Assembly: GCA_032173965.1 (NCBI GenBank)
Contig: CM063298.1
Coordinates: 9,857,501 to 9,921,500 of the forward strand
DNA: 64,000 nucleotides
Source of the DNA: Sitta carolinensis
Taxonomy: Eukaryota > Chordata > Aves > Passeriformes > Sittidae
Direction: 5' to 3'
Both the position numbers and the translations under genes were made by a program. How positions within the stretch are numbered: position 1 is the stretch's first letter; each line of letters begins with the position of its first letter. This document shows, one piece after another, positions 32,431 through 44,400 of this stretch. The notes below the pieces were generated by a model. That model was not told the origin of the DNA, made no database searches, and saw only the letters and a list, made by a program, of their open reading frames with translations.

Positions 32431-35400
32431 AGTATGGGTGGTGTAGAGTCCATTGTGGAGGTGTAAGGCAGAAATCTTTCAAACATGTATGAAAAATGAA
32501 ATCTCTATTTTGACCTTTTAAACTACAACTCTGTTTACTTTCAGGAAGTGTAGGACATGTATACAGAGTCTGCTTGGATGAAGGGATTTGGCAAACAAAG
32601 GAAAATTCCACAGACATTTGGAGGGATAGTTCAGAATGTTCTGAGAAAAATCATTTCCAAAAAAATGTAAGTATGTTTTATATTACGGTTGAGAACTTTA
32701 ATCTTCTTAATCCTTTCTTGAGTGACTGACAAAACATTTCCATTTAATACCTGCAAAGGATCCTCAGATTTCATTCAAATTACCAAATGGAAAGCTGTTA
32801 TTTTATTTATAAGAAGCAGAAGAGAAAACGTTAAAGCAGGGGATTCCTGCTTTCGATGCCACGAGTCATTTTCTGTTCAGAGTCCAGTGTTCACACGTGC
32901 TGATTTTCTCCTAATAAAATAGAAAAACACTGCAACTTGTCAAGCAAGCAAGCACCCCAGCATCTCCCCAAATCACATCAGTCTGTCCAAGTCAGACACC
33001 TTCCCTTCCGAGCCTTTCAGCATTTAATGAGCTGTTAATTGGCTATTTCCAAGCTCAGAGACTGGAGGATTCCCCCACTCCAATGCCATCCTTCCTGGAT
33101 TTCTTTTGCCATGGAGTTCAGCTTAGCAGATGTCAGAATTAGGTCTCTTAAATAAGCACTATTACCACTATTTTTCACTTTCTATTACTGGCTGAGTGCT
33201 GTTTCTTACTTTATCAAGTAACACTGCTTTACTGATTATTTATGAACCATTATTATTTAGTGTCTCTGTGTATTACTACATTTTTACTAAGATCTTTATA
33301 TAGTAAGTACATGGATTTCCAAACTTTCTGTTTATTTATGCAAATGTAATAAATATTCCTAAGTCCTGAGTGTTTTCCAAGGTTTGTTGACCATTCTGGA
33401 TAGCATATTTGCTTCTGCAAGACATATTATTTCATCTTGTGTGACAGCACACAATTTCTTTGAAAACTTCAACCAGCTTGGCTACCAGCACTAAATGTGG
33501 GCTTGTACCTGTTTGTTTTATTTAATTGAAGGCCCCCAAGATGTTGGAAATAACCCAGAGCCAGCATCTTCACACATCAGAGGAATCACCTTGGTTTCAT
33601 GATGTGCTTTGGTGTTGCAGAATTGAAACAGCCAAGATGATAACTTGAGATTTTGGCAAGGTTTTTACCAGCTGGAATGTTTCCATGGAGCAGAGTGACT
33701 AACAGCTGGGATTCTCCTGCACCCCCTCTGCTTTCCCTGGGCATTTTCACCCCTTCAAGAGAGGCATGGCTCACTAGCATGAAATTATTATTAGAGAAAA
33801 CTGCTGGCAGGAAGGCAGTGCTAAATGCTGAGCAGTAGAACAAGAAAAACAGCAAACTCACTGAGGGAAAGACACAGGTTCCAAGAAGAGCTCAGCAGGC
33901 CAAATATGGATTATGAAATCCACATCTCCTGTATCTCATTGCCTCTTCAGAGATGCTTTCCTTGGGCCAGAAGTTTGAATAGTTGAGAGGTAGGCATAAG
34001 CAGCTAAAATAGAAAAAAACTTAGGAAGAAGAGATGTGAAATTGGGCAAATTGAAAGGAAATTTGTGCAGGGCCAGGAGCTGGACTTCAGCAATCCTTGT
34101 GGGTACCTTTCAACCCAGGATGTTTATGACAATCTGTGAAATGTGAGTAGTTCCCTTCCTCCTCCGAGGTCTTATTTGTCATTCAGAGGCATCTGAGACA
34201 GCTCTAATTTAATAATTACTTTTATTCCTTTGAACCCAAGAGGGGAGTGAGTCTGTCTCTGGACAGAGCTGGCTCTCAGAGCTGTGCAGGCACAGCTGGG
34301 CAGTGCTGAGCCCCGGGCCACACACACTCTGTGCAGCCCCAGTGAGCTGAGCCTGCAGCTGGACACCCCCAGATCCAGCTGGAGATCCTGGCAAGGATCA
34401 GTGTGACTGCACTGGCCAGGGCTTCGTGCAGGAGGAGTCTGGGAACGCCTGGGAGTGCCTTTGGAGTTAAACAGAAACTCTGGGTGCCAGTGTCTTTGTC
34501 ACAGGCTGATTTCAGAAGGAAATGCAGAGAGCGGGGATCAGAATCCTGCCCTGGCTCCCTGAAACTCACAGAAGGTGATCCCCAAAGTTTCTGAGCTGTG
34601 TTTCTTCCCCCTGCCTACATAACATATTTTTCTTCTCTGTTCCCAGGAAGAAGACCACAAACTACTCACCACATTACAGCTGTTATACACTATAGGATAT
34701 TACTTTTCTCTCATCTCACTGGTATTAGCTCTGCTTATACTTTCTTTACTCAGGTTAGTAGAAATTTAAATGCATTTTAAATGTACAGAGCCCTGTACTC
34801 ATATTCTTCTTTTTATGAAGTTAGCATTATTATTTAATTTCCAGTGCTTCAGTACCTTCCATTCCCCAGTTCTTGGAGGGGCTACAAAAAAAAAGCTGGG
34901 GATGAGTTTTGGGAAAGCGCATGGAGTAATAGGACAAGGGAATGGCTTTAAGCTGAAGATGGTAGATTTAGATTAGATATTAGGTAGAAATTCTTTAAAT
35001 TTAGGTAGAAATTGAGAGGCCCTGGCGTAGGTCATGAGACAAACTTCCCCATTCCTGGAAGATTTTAAGGCCAAGCTGGACAGGTCTTGGAGCACCCTGA
35101 TCTAGTGGAAGGGGGAATAGCATGAGATGGGCCTCAAGATCCTTTCCAACCCAAAGCATCCCATTGATTCCATGTAAATAACTTGTATTTTTCTAAGGAG
35201 CAATATAAATGCAATTTCTAAGCAGAATCCATTGATGGCAACAATACGAACACAACAGTTGTTTTGCTGTGTTTTTTTAAAAAAAATTATTTCTGCAAAT
35301 TAGATATATTCCAAAGGATTCATGCATTATTTTTTCTCCCACAGGAAACTTCACTGCACAAGAAATTACATCCATATGAATTTATTTGCATCCTTCATCT

Positions 35401-38400
35401 TGCGTGCCGCAGCAGTTCTTATAAAAGACTCTGTGTACTACAATATTTACTCAAAAAGACCAAATGATGAAACTGGGTGGATATTATACCTCAGTCCAGA
35501 GGTAATGTGTTTGTTCACAGCTAACAGTAAATGTGTTTTTCTCGTGGTCAAAAGTTACAGTTTGGGAAGTTTGCCCTCCAGCATCAAGTGTGGAGGTGTT
35601 TGTAAGCTGAGCTTTGGATGCTGAAATTTTGTTGATAAAAGTTGGGGCAATCAAGGTGAAATCCTGATTGTAAGAGATTTATTTTAAACGGACAGAAAGA
35701 ACACATTAATTGGTTGTAATATTCAGAAACAGCCACTTAAGTGGAAGAACTCACACCTTGTAGCCTTTAAAAAGAAATCTGTGTTTATTTGGCACTTATT
35801 TACAACAGCTCATTTGTGGCCACTGTGAATAAATTATTCTTGAGTGTTGTTGTAGGAATAGAGCTTGCCCATGTCAACAAGGACAATTATCTGCAAGATG
35901 TTAATGGTGACCACGATTTTAACAGCTCCTCAGTCAAATCTTTCATATCTATATTTACAATGACTCCTGATCTCTCGTTCCTACAGATTGTAATCATTTG
36001 CAGGACTGCCCAGTTTTTCATGCATTACTTTGTTGGGGCAAATTACTTCTGGCTCTTGGTGGAAGGAATTTATCTGCACACGTTATTGATAACTGTGGTG
36101 CTCTCTGAGAGAAGACTGCTGCAGACATACATTGTGATAGGATGGGGTGAGTCCAGAGCTGCTTCCAGGCACTGATTACGTGGGGCTTTGCTGAGTCAAT
36201 GGGGGATATTTTGTAAAGAAGGGGAAAAAAAAAAATCTGAATTCTGTTTTATTCGTTAGTTTTGAAGCCAGCAGTTGTGAGTGGAGATACATCAGCAGTG
36301 GTACTCTGCTTGAGCTGCAGAGACAGGAAATCAGGGAATTATTTCATAAGAAAATGGATGCCTGGTGGGCAGAACTAGGAGAAATTTCCTTATTTTGGGC
36401 TGTATATTGTCATCACTGAATATTATGGCTCTACCAGCAACTTCATTTCCTCCCTTTGTAATAGAGCACCTCTATAGCAATAATGCCAATTCATTAGCAA
36501 TTTCCATTTAAATGCTCCCTTCCCAGCTCACCTGGAAGTTCCAAGGTGTGCTTTAAGTTAGGAGACAACATGAAACCCTGCATGAGTCAGGTCTTGCACT
36601 TCAGGCATTATCCATGAAATAAAGACAATTTAAAGGTAATTACTTTGGGGATGCTTCTCACCACCCATGCCTGGATTTCTCTGTTCCCTCTCACGTTCCC
36701 CTTTAAAGGACATTTGGCTGTTTGAGCACACAGGTTGCTGATAAACCAAGACCACTGTCTTTCATGGGTTTTTTTAATGTTTTGTCATTCTTTCATCCTC
36801 TCTAAATCCCTTTGTTGCTTTGATCACCAGATGGTTGGAACGGGGATCAATCATTTAATTCCTTGTTCCAACTGCAATGGGCCAGTCTGTTAGGAAACTT
36901 CCTCCCTACCAGAAGAGTATTAATAATATTAATAATACTACTAATAATGATTATTTACCCATTGGTCCTTGTCCATTGCTCTCATCATATCCACCAATTT
37001 CCTAAAGGCTTTCCCCACAAATCAGCTTTATTTTTAATTTCTATTTATTACAGTCACTGCTAGGACATGACATTTGTAGCAGCAGAGCTGCTGAGGCAGC
37101 AGGGCTGACCCAGGGCTCACATGACATTTCCTCAGCTGCTGCCCAGGGACTGCATTTGATAACATCACCTCCTCACCCCGGGGGTCACCTTTCCTCCTCC
37201 TGCCCCCTGGATCTTCAGGTCTCTTCCCAGTTGTGCCTCTTTTTGCACCAAAACCATCTCCCACCCCAGTGAGACCCCTTTATCTCCTTCCCCCTTTTAC
37301 CTTCTCAGAAATCTGTTCTCTTGGAGAGGGTTTTGTTTCTGGTTTTGTCCTTTCTCTGTGTTGCCACACTCCAGTTTTCTCCACGACCTTAGTCCATGTC
37401 CCAGAGTCCTGACAGGCTCTGGGGACTCAAAACCTCCTTTAATTTCTGCCACAGCCACCAGGAAATCCCCTGTGATTGGGCTGAGAACTCAGTGGAACAC
37501 TGCTTGTAGCAGACGATTTGAGATTCGTGCTTTCACACTCGTAGTCCTTTGGAATAGTGTAATAGAATAATCCTTTACTTCGGGGGTTTTCTTTCCAGCC
37601 TGCAGCCTGTGATCTCCAGGAAGGGCTGGGGGCAGCAGTAAAGGAGATTGTGATTCTCTTGAAGGGCACAATCCTTTGTCAGCTGTTTAAATTAGCCAGG
37701 CAGCATTCCACACCTTCCCTGAAAACTCCTTTAAAGTTCAACAACTGTGCCTGTGAGGCCTCGTGTGCCAACTACTTTGAGTTCTTAGGTCAGAAAATTA
37801 GATTTTCAGCATATCAGCAGTGTGTTTATGAGTGAATGTATTCATTGGTCTGAAAATTCAACTACACCACAGAAAATCATTTTGTATTTGAACTACAAAT
37901 GGGCAAAGGCAGGATGAATCTGATTTTTGTACTGTTCTAAGCAGAAAACTGAAAAGCTCAAACCTTTGTACCACTCACTCCTACAGTCTTGGCTGGAATA
38001 GACTCTTCTTTTCTTTTCAGTTGTTCCAATCCTGTTTGTGGGCCCCTGGGGAATAAGCAGATCCAAACTGGAGAATACTGGGTAGGTTATTAAATAAAAT
38101 GTTCTTTGGAATCCTGACTTTCTGTTTGCTTGGCTGAAACCCCTTGGCAGTACTTGACACAAGAAGTGAACAACAAATTATCAGATTATACAGCACCTCT
38201 TGATACTTGTCACGTTTCCAAGGTTCCCTTTAGTACTTTCACATTAAAAAACTTCTAGGAACTCTCAGATTTATTCATTTAGCAAGGAGTAAAATGAACT
38301 TTCACTGTTCCCCAAAACGTTCATCCATTTACATAAAGCAAATTGTGTGCACCAGCATCTTCATGGAGAGCATCCTGTGAGTAAGAGGAGATCAGGCTTT

Positions 38401-41400
38401 CCTTGGAGACACTTTAATTCATATTCACTGCCACTTTTTAAAGACAAAAAGTAAATTGTAATGGAGGCAAAACCTGGGAGGCACTGAGAGCTGATTTTTG
38501 GTGAGGGCAGCAGTCACAGCAACAAGCACTGGCAAGCACCAGATCCTGATCTTCAGTGATGCTCTTGGTGCCATCACATAAACTTTGAGGTTCATGTATG
38601 GAATCTTTTGTTCTCCTCTTATTTTTCGTGGTTTCTATAGAATTTTATTTGCAACACCAACGTGGAAAATAAGCACCACCCAAACCACAATTACAGCCTT
38701 ACAGAGTCAGCTGAGATAAATTGTAAATGACAAGCCAGGACAGGAATGAGCACCTCAGGCTCCTCAGCAAGAAGAAATGGGACAAATCAGAGGGTTAAAG
38801 CAGGAGAAGAAGAGACAGCTTCAAGAAAACAGTATATGCTTAGTTTTTAGCAGCTGAAGAAGCGTGGTCACAATTCCCAGTTTACTCATTCCCAGTCTCC
38901 AGTTTCAGATGGATAATTCAAGTAGGATTAATTCCATGGTGAGGGGTCTGGTGGATTCAAAGACTGAGCTTGCCAGACAGATCGGAAGTTTATGGTCTAG
39001 GGAAACCTTTATCAACACTGGTGTGGAAAGGTCTTCAGGGTTTTGGTGAAACTTTTCCCAGTTTTCTTCCATTTCTTTTGGGGGCCACCAGAAAAAGTTG
39101 AATTTCACCAAGTTCCTTTTGAAATACATATACAAGTTATGTGAGCATTCTAACTTTTTTTTTCTTTTTTTTCCTATGAAAATAATTATATTTTAAATTA
39201 CTCTCCAGGTGTTGGGGAACAAATGAACACATGGGGATTTGGTGGATCATCCGAGGACCAATGTTGTTTTCCATTGCAGTAAGAATTTTATAACCTGTGG
39301 GTTTTCCCCCTCCTTGCTCTTGTAATTAGTGCCATATTTGTCCTTCAAATTTTTGGAACAAATAAGATACAGTCTTCTACCACAGAAATACCAAGGGAGA
39401 CATGAAGTTTTCTTCAAAAAATGAGGAAGCAGGGTTCTGTATTAAAAAATTGAAATGTGATTTTTTACTGGAAGATCATGTATCAAATTATAAATCAGGC
39501 TAAGACAATGCTAAGTTACTCAACTTGGCATATTTAGTGTGTGACAATAACCTGCTTGTATTCCAGCCCCATCCCAGCTGCATTCCTGCTATTTGGGGCA
39601 GGTTCTGTGAGTGTTTAATATCAATTATACATTTATTTAGGAGTTAACTGATTAGTGTCATAACATCTGCTCTAAGTAAACCATATGTATTTTCCTTCGA
39701 GGTTAACTTTGGCATCTTCTTAAAAATTCTCAGAATGCTGATTTCCAAACTAAGAGCTCAGCAAATGAGCTTTCATGACTACAAATACAGGTAGGTAACA
39801 AATGACACAGAAGTCCTGGCCCCTTTTAAAAAATTTTTATCACATCAAAAACTTCTCAGTTTCCCCTAAAGGTGTCCCTACCACCACCAGGTGTAACAGA
39901 TATTCAGAATATGGGAAATAGATATATTCTGAATAGGTATTCACAATATTCTGAATATTCAGAATAGGAAAATGGGCTCCACAGGCATTTCCCTATGTGA
40001 GAGGCAAAGGCAGGTCAGCCCCTGTGTGACCAATCTCCTCTCCCTCTGCTGCTGTGACACATTTTCCCTTTGTCACTGAAATTTGGGAAGAAAAACAACA
40101 ACCCTCTGTGTTTGTAGCCTGATAGAGAATCAGGCTTTACTTTATTCCAGCCAGGATGTGCCATGGAAAACATTTAATTTGCACCTGCCTTTAAACTAGA
40201 CTTTCCACAGATTTATGCATGCATTATTCTCAAAGTCACAAAACTGCTACTACCATTCCAAAGTCAGAATATTGAGGGCATATTTTTTGGAATAATTTTT
40301 TTGTCTCTGGGTTTTTGATTTTTGGCATCAAGATGTTTAAAAAATACAATAACCAAACATTTTCTTTTTAAGATTGGCAAGATCTACACTTGTGCTGATT
40401 CCATTGCTGGGCATCCACGAATTTGTATTTACCTTCATCACTGATGAACAGGTGGAAGGACTTTCAAGACACATAAGACTTTTCATTCAGCTGACAATGA
40501 GCTCATTTCATGTAAGTACTGTTTTGCAAGCATTGTTTTTAGTTTTCACAGATCCATGTGCATTTGCTGCTTACCACAGCTATAGTCAATTCTGATTTCA
40601 TATTACATCCCAACCTGCAATGTCTCTAAACACACTGTGGCAGAAAAAAAACACTCACAAACTGCATACTCAAATATGACAGTCCCAAACACCAAGAAAA
40701 GGAGGCTGACATTTTGCAAAAAAAAAATAAAATTATTACTCTGGTAATAGGTAACAGTTCATCACAGACCCCTGAACTATTACTCTGGTAACAGTTCATC
40801 ACAGAGCCCTGAAAGCAGGATTAAAATGGTCCATTTTAAACACTCCCAGCCAAACTCATAGCCATGAGAATGTCTGCCTCATCCCAGGGCTCCATTTTCC
40901 TGAAGGATGCTTGCTCTCCTTCTCTGCAAAGTGCCCCTGTGCACTCCAGGGTCTCTTACAGCTCACAAAGATGCTGCAAACCCCAGAAATCCCTGAGCTC
41001 CAGGGCTGCTCCTCAGTAATCCCTGCCCTGACACTGCTGCCCTCCTCTGCAGCCCCAGCACGAAGCCACCTGAGCACTGCTGCCTTTTCAGCTTAGGAAA
41101 ATTCTGGGGTTTAACCTTTGCATTGAGCACCTGTGTGTGTCTGCACCACTGTCCTGACACTGTTACTGAGGTTATTCTTTAAAATATCCACCACAGCTTG
41201 AGGGGGAAAATGTCCTGAGAATTCCTGGAGAGCCACAACCCCGAGGCTGACATGGTGTTCACAAAATCACAGGATTATTTGGGTTGGAAGGGACCTTAAT
41301 GTTGGAGTACAAGCTCCTTGGTTCGACATAGCCTTACTTGGAGAGGCTGCAGTGCCTAAATGTTATTTTAAAAGTGCAGAATCATTTTAAGTGAAGATTT

Positions 41401-44400
41401 TATTTACTGGCTTGTACAAAGAAATCTGATATATAAACCAGCTTACTCATCCTTGCTAAAGAACACAAACTCCACTCCTTTTAGAGAAACATGCATGAGC
41501 TTGGCAGCACGTCATGCTTTAGAAGCAAAGCTCCATTAAAAAAAAAAAACCAAAAAAAAACACCCAGAGATCTTAGCCAATGTTTATTGCAGATTCTCTT
41601 TTTTAGCTGCAGCATTATTTATGAAGGGATTAGCCAAAAAGCACATAAACTGTACCCAATTACATTTGTTTAGTCTGTAAATCTTCTCAGTAGTTTTAAA
41701 AGGCAGTTAAACTGTTTTGTTAAAGAAAAACAATTATCCCTGCGATCTCAGCTGAGGGTTTAACTCAAACAGTTTCAAGGAGCACAAAATTAAATTCTGA
41801 ATAGGAGTTCTGTTGTAGGTAGGGTGCTGCTTTGCTTTAGGAAATGGAGCAATCTAAACACCTTGGCTCCCTTGTGCATGAAATTGCCACCCTCAGGAAA
41901 AAAACCCACTTTTTCCATTTTTTTTTTCCACATTTTCTCTCCTAGTGGAGAGAACCCAGTTATCTGATGAGTAATTTCTCACACTGCAGTTGCTGATGAA
42001 CAACTGATGCTCATGTGTGCATCTGTCCTTTCCTGTGGGTGTCTCTGCTAAGACACATTTCTTCTGAACTTCTCATTCTCCGTTTTACGCACACTGGGAA
42101 AATTCTGAAAATGTGTGTTTGAGAAGTCACAAAGCACTGGAAAGGTCTCCAAGTGTGAAAATCAACTTACTGGGAGAAAAATGAGTAAGCATTCAAGAAA
42201 CCAGGGTACAAAGTGAGCAGCAACTATGAATAATCAGAGAATCTTCTCACAGGGCTATCACTATCTGCAGGCTCAGGAGTGGAGTTTAAATCCAGTTCCT
42301 GCTTGCAGTGCCTGTGAGGCCAAATTTAGAGTTCACACCCATAACAAAAAACCCCCCAAACCACCCAGCAGAGTCATGAATGTTCTACCCCTCCAAAAAA
42401 GAGAGCTGCCTTCCAGGAGCAGAAGTTCTGCATAAAAAAGTTGCTTTTTAAGCTAGTAAATTTGCATTTAACATAATATATTTTAATATACTTTAATATT
42501 TAAAATATTAGATGAGACTACATTATATATTCATGTGATGTAATTATTATGTTCCAATTTCTACTTAATCTCACCTATTATTAACTCTAATTAACTATAT
42601 CTTCCTACCATAACACAGGTGGAACATGAAAAATGATAGAAATAAAATACATGGAGAAAGCAACCCTGTCTGCTGTTTCTCCTGTCCCCATTTCCACTGG
42701 TGTGGCAGATAAACTGCACATATGCTTAAGGAATTAATTACTCTAAATAATTCAGGACTGCTAGAAAATTAACAGCAGGCTCAGGACGCTACTGGCTAAT
42801 TCTAGGTATAATGAAAAATGCTGAAGCTTCTGTGTATGTGAATTTCTTTTTCAACTTTTGTCTGAGCAAAGCAGAAATATTTCTGGAAAAAATGTGAGTG
42901 TGGGAACAATTGAATGCTGTCAACTGAATTGCACCTTTGGAGCTGTGATATAAAGATTGCCTTGGGACTCAAGAGTATTTATTTTCTTAATCAGAATTTG
43001 TGTCACAGATGCCTTCAGACACACCAGAAAAGGGCATTTCCTGGTGCAGTGGGAATAAATCTGCATGTCTGTGGGGCTGAGACACAGCCTGTAAGCTGCT
43101 TTAGCCTGAGGTCAAACACAGAGAGAGGCAAATGGAAATTATAATTTTGGGGCTGGTTTAAAACAAGCTGCATCTGTAGGATTTTCTAAAAGTGTTTATC
43201 TAAATCAGTATCAAAGGAAAACCAGCAATCCCAAATGGCCATAACACTCAATGTGGCTGAACTCTGAACTAACACTAATCACTCAATATAGAAATAATTT
43301 GTAAAAAGAACCCAAATGAGATCTTAGTAGAATTATGCACAAACCCAAACAAGCATTTAGAGAATATGAGAAACTAAGCTGCATTTTTTTTTTTTTCTTT
43401 ACCACATTTGGAAATAGCAGCAGACACAGTACAACAGCAATAGTTTGGGGAACAAAACAACATTATGTGGTAGCAAAATGAAGATAAAACTGGGTTTTAT
43501 CATCTGTTCTTCAGCATCTGCACAAAATGTGCCCTGCACTTGCCAAGGAACTGCACAAAAATAAATCACTGGGTACTTCATTAATAAATAAATGCAGGCA
43601 GCTAGTTTCCTTTTTGAACACTAAGGAGCACTGTTTATATTTGTGGTTTTAACAGTAATGTCACCTTTTCATTTATAGCTTCAGGTATTTCTGCACACTG
43701 ACTTTTTCCTCTCCCTCCCTTTCTTTGCAGGGTTTTTTGGTGGCAGTTCTCTATTGCTTTGCTAACGGAGAGGTAAGACACAATGCTGTGAGAGAAGAGT
43801 TTAGTTCATTAGTAAAATACATTAATGACACCGAGAAGGATGAGCACAGTGACCAGCTCTGCTTACTGAGAGCATCCTTTTGAGCTGGTAAAATTGGAGT
43901 GAAGAGAACAGCAAGGACTACCATTTGAGGTTTGGACTCCAAGTGTTTCCACTGCAGGCTGGGGTGTCTGAAATGCCATTAGAGACCCTTTAATTAATGG
44001 TCACCTTCAATGCCACTGCTTCAACCAGCTGAGAGCCCAGCTTCTGCTCCCACCCTACACACCAGGTGCAAGGCAATCCCCAGAGGGGCAGGAAGCTTTC
44101 AAAGTCCTAAACTCACGTTAGAGTTTCTCCTCCCACAGCCCAGCCCTCTCTTCACAAGTTTCTCATTTCCCAGCTAGTGTTTGTGCCAGTGAAGCCCATG
44201 CCATCCCCAGTGACCGTTTTCTCCCTCCCCAGGTGAAGGCAGAGCTGCAGAAGCAGTGGTCCCGTTTCCTGCTGGCAGATCCCTTGGGCTGCAGACTCTG
44301 CTTTCTGGGGGAAAACATCAAATACCTCAGGAAGTGTTCGCAGAAGGGCAAGAAGCAGCAGCTGAGCAGCAAGCCCCAGTGGTGCCTGGAGGTGAGCAGC

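Noticed and set aside
35789..36175. Long exon variant extending GLP2R exon 7 upstream in frame
   Set aside because: The upstream residues do not match any GLP2R region. The acceptor at 35986 gives exact alignment with the human receptor.
41318..41330. GGTTCGA, a tRNA T-loop-like motif
   Set aside because: It follows a CR1 fragment and lacks matching acceptor, D and anticodon arms.
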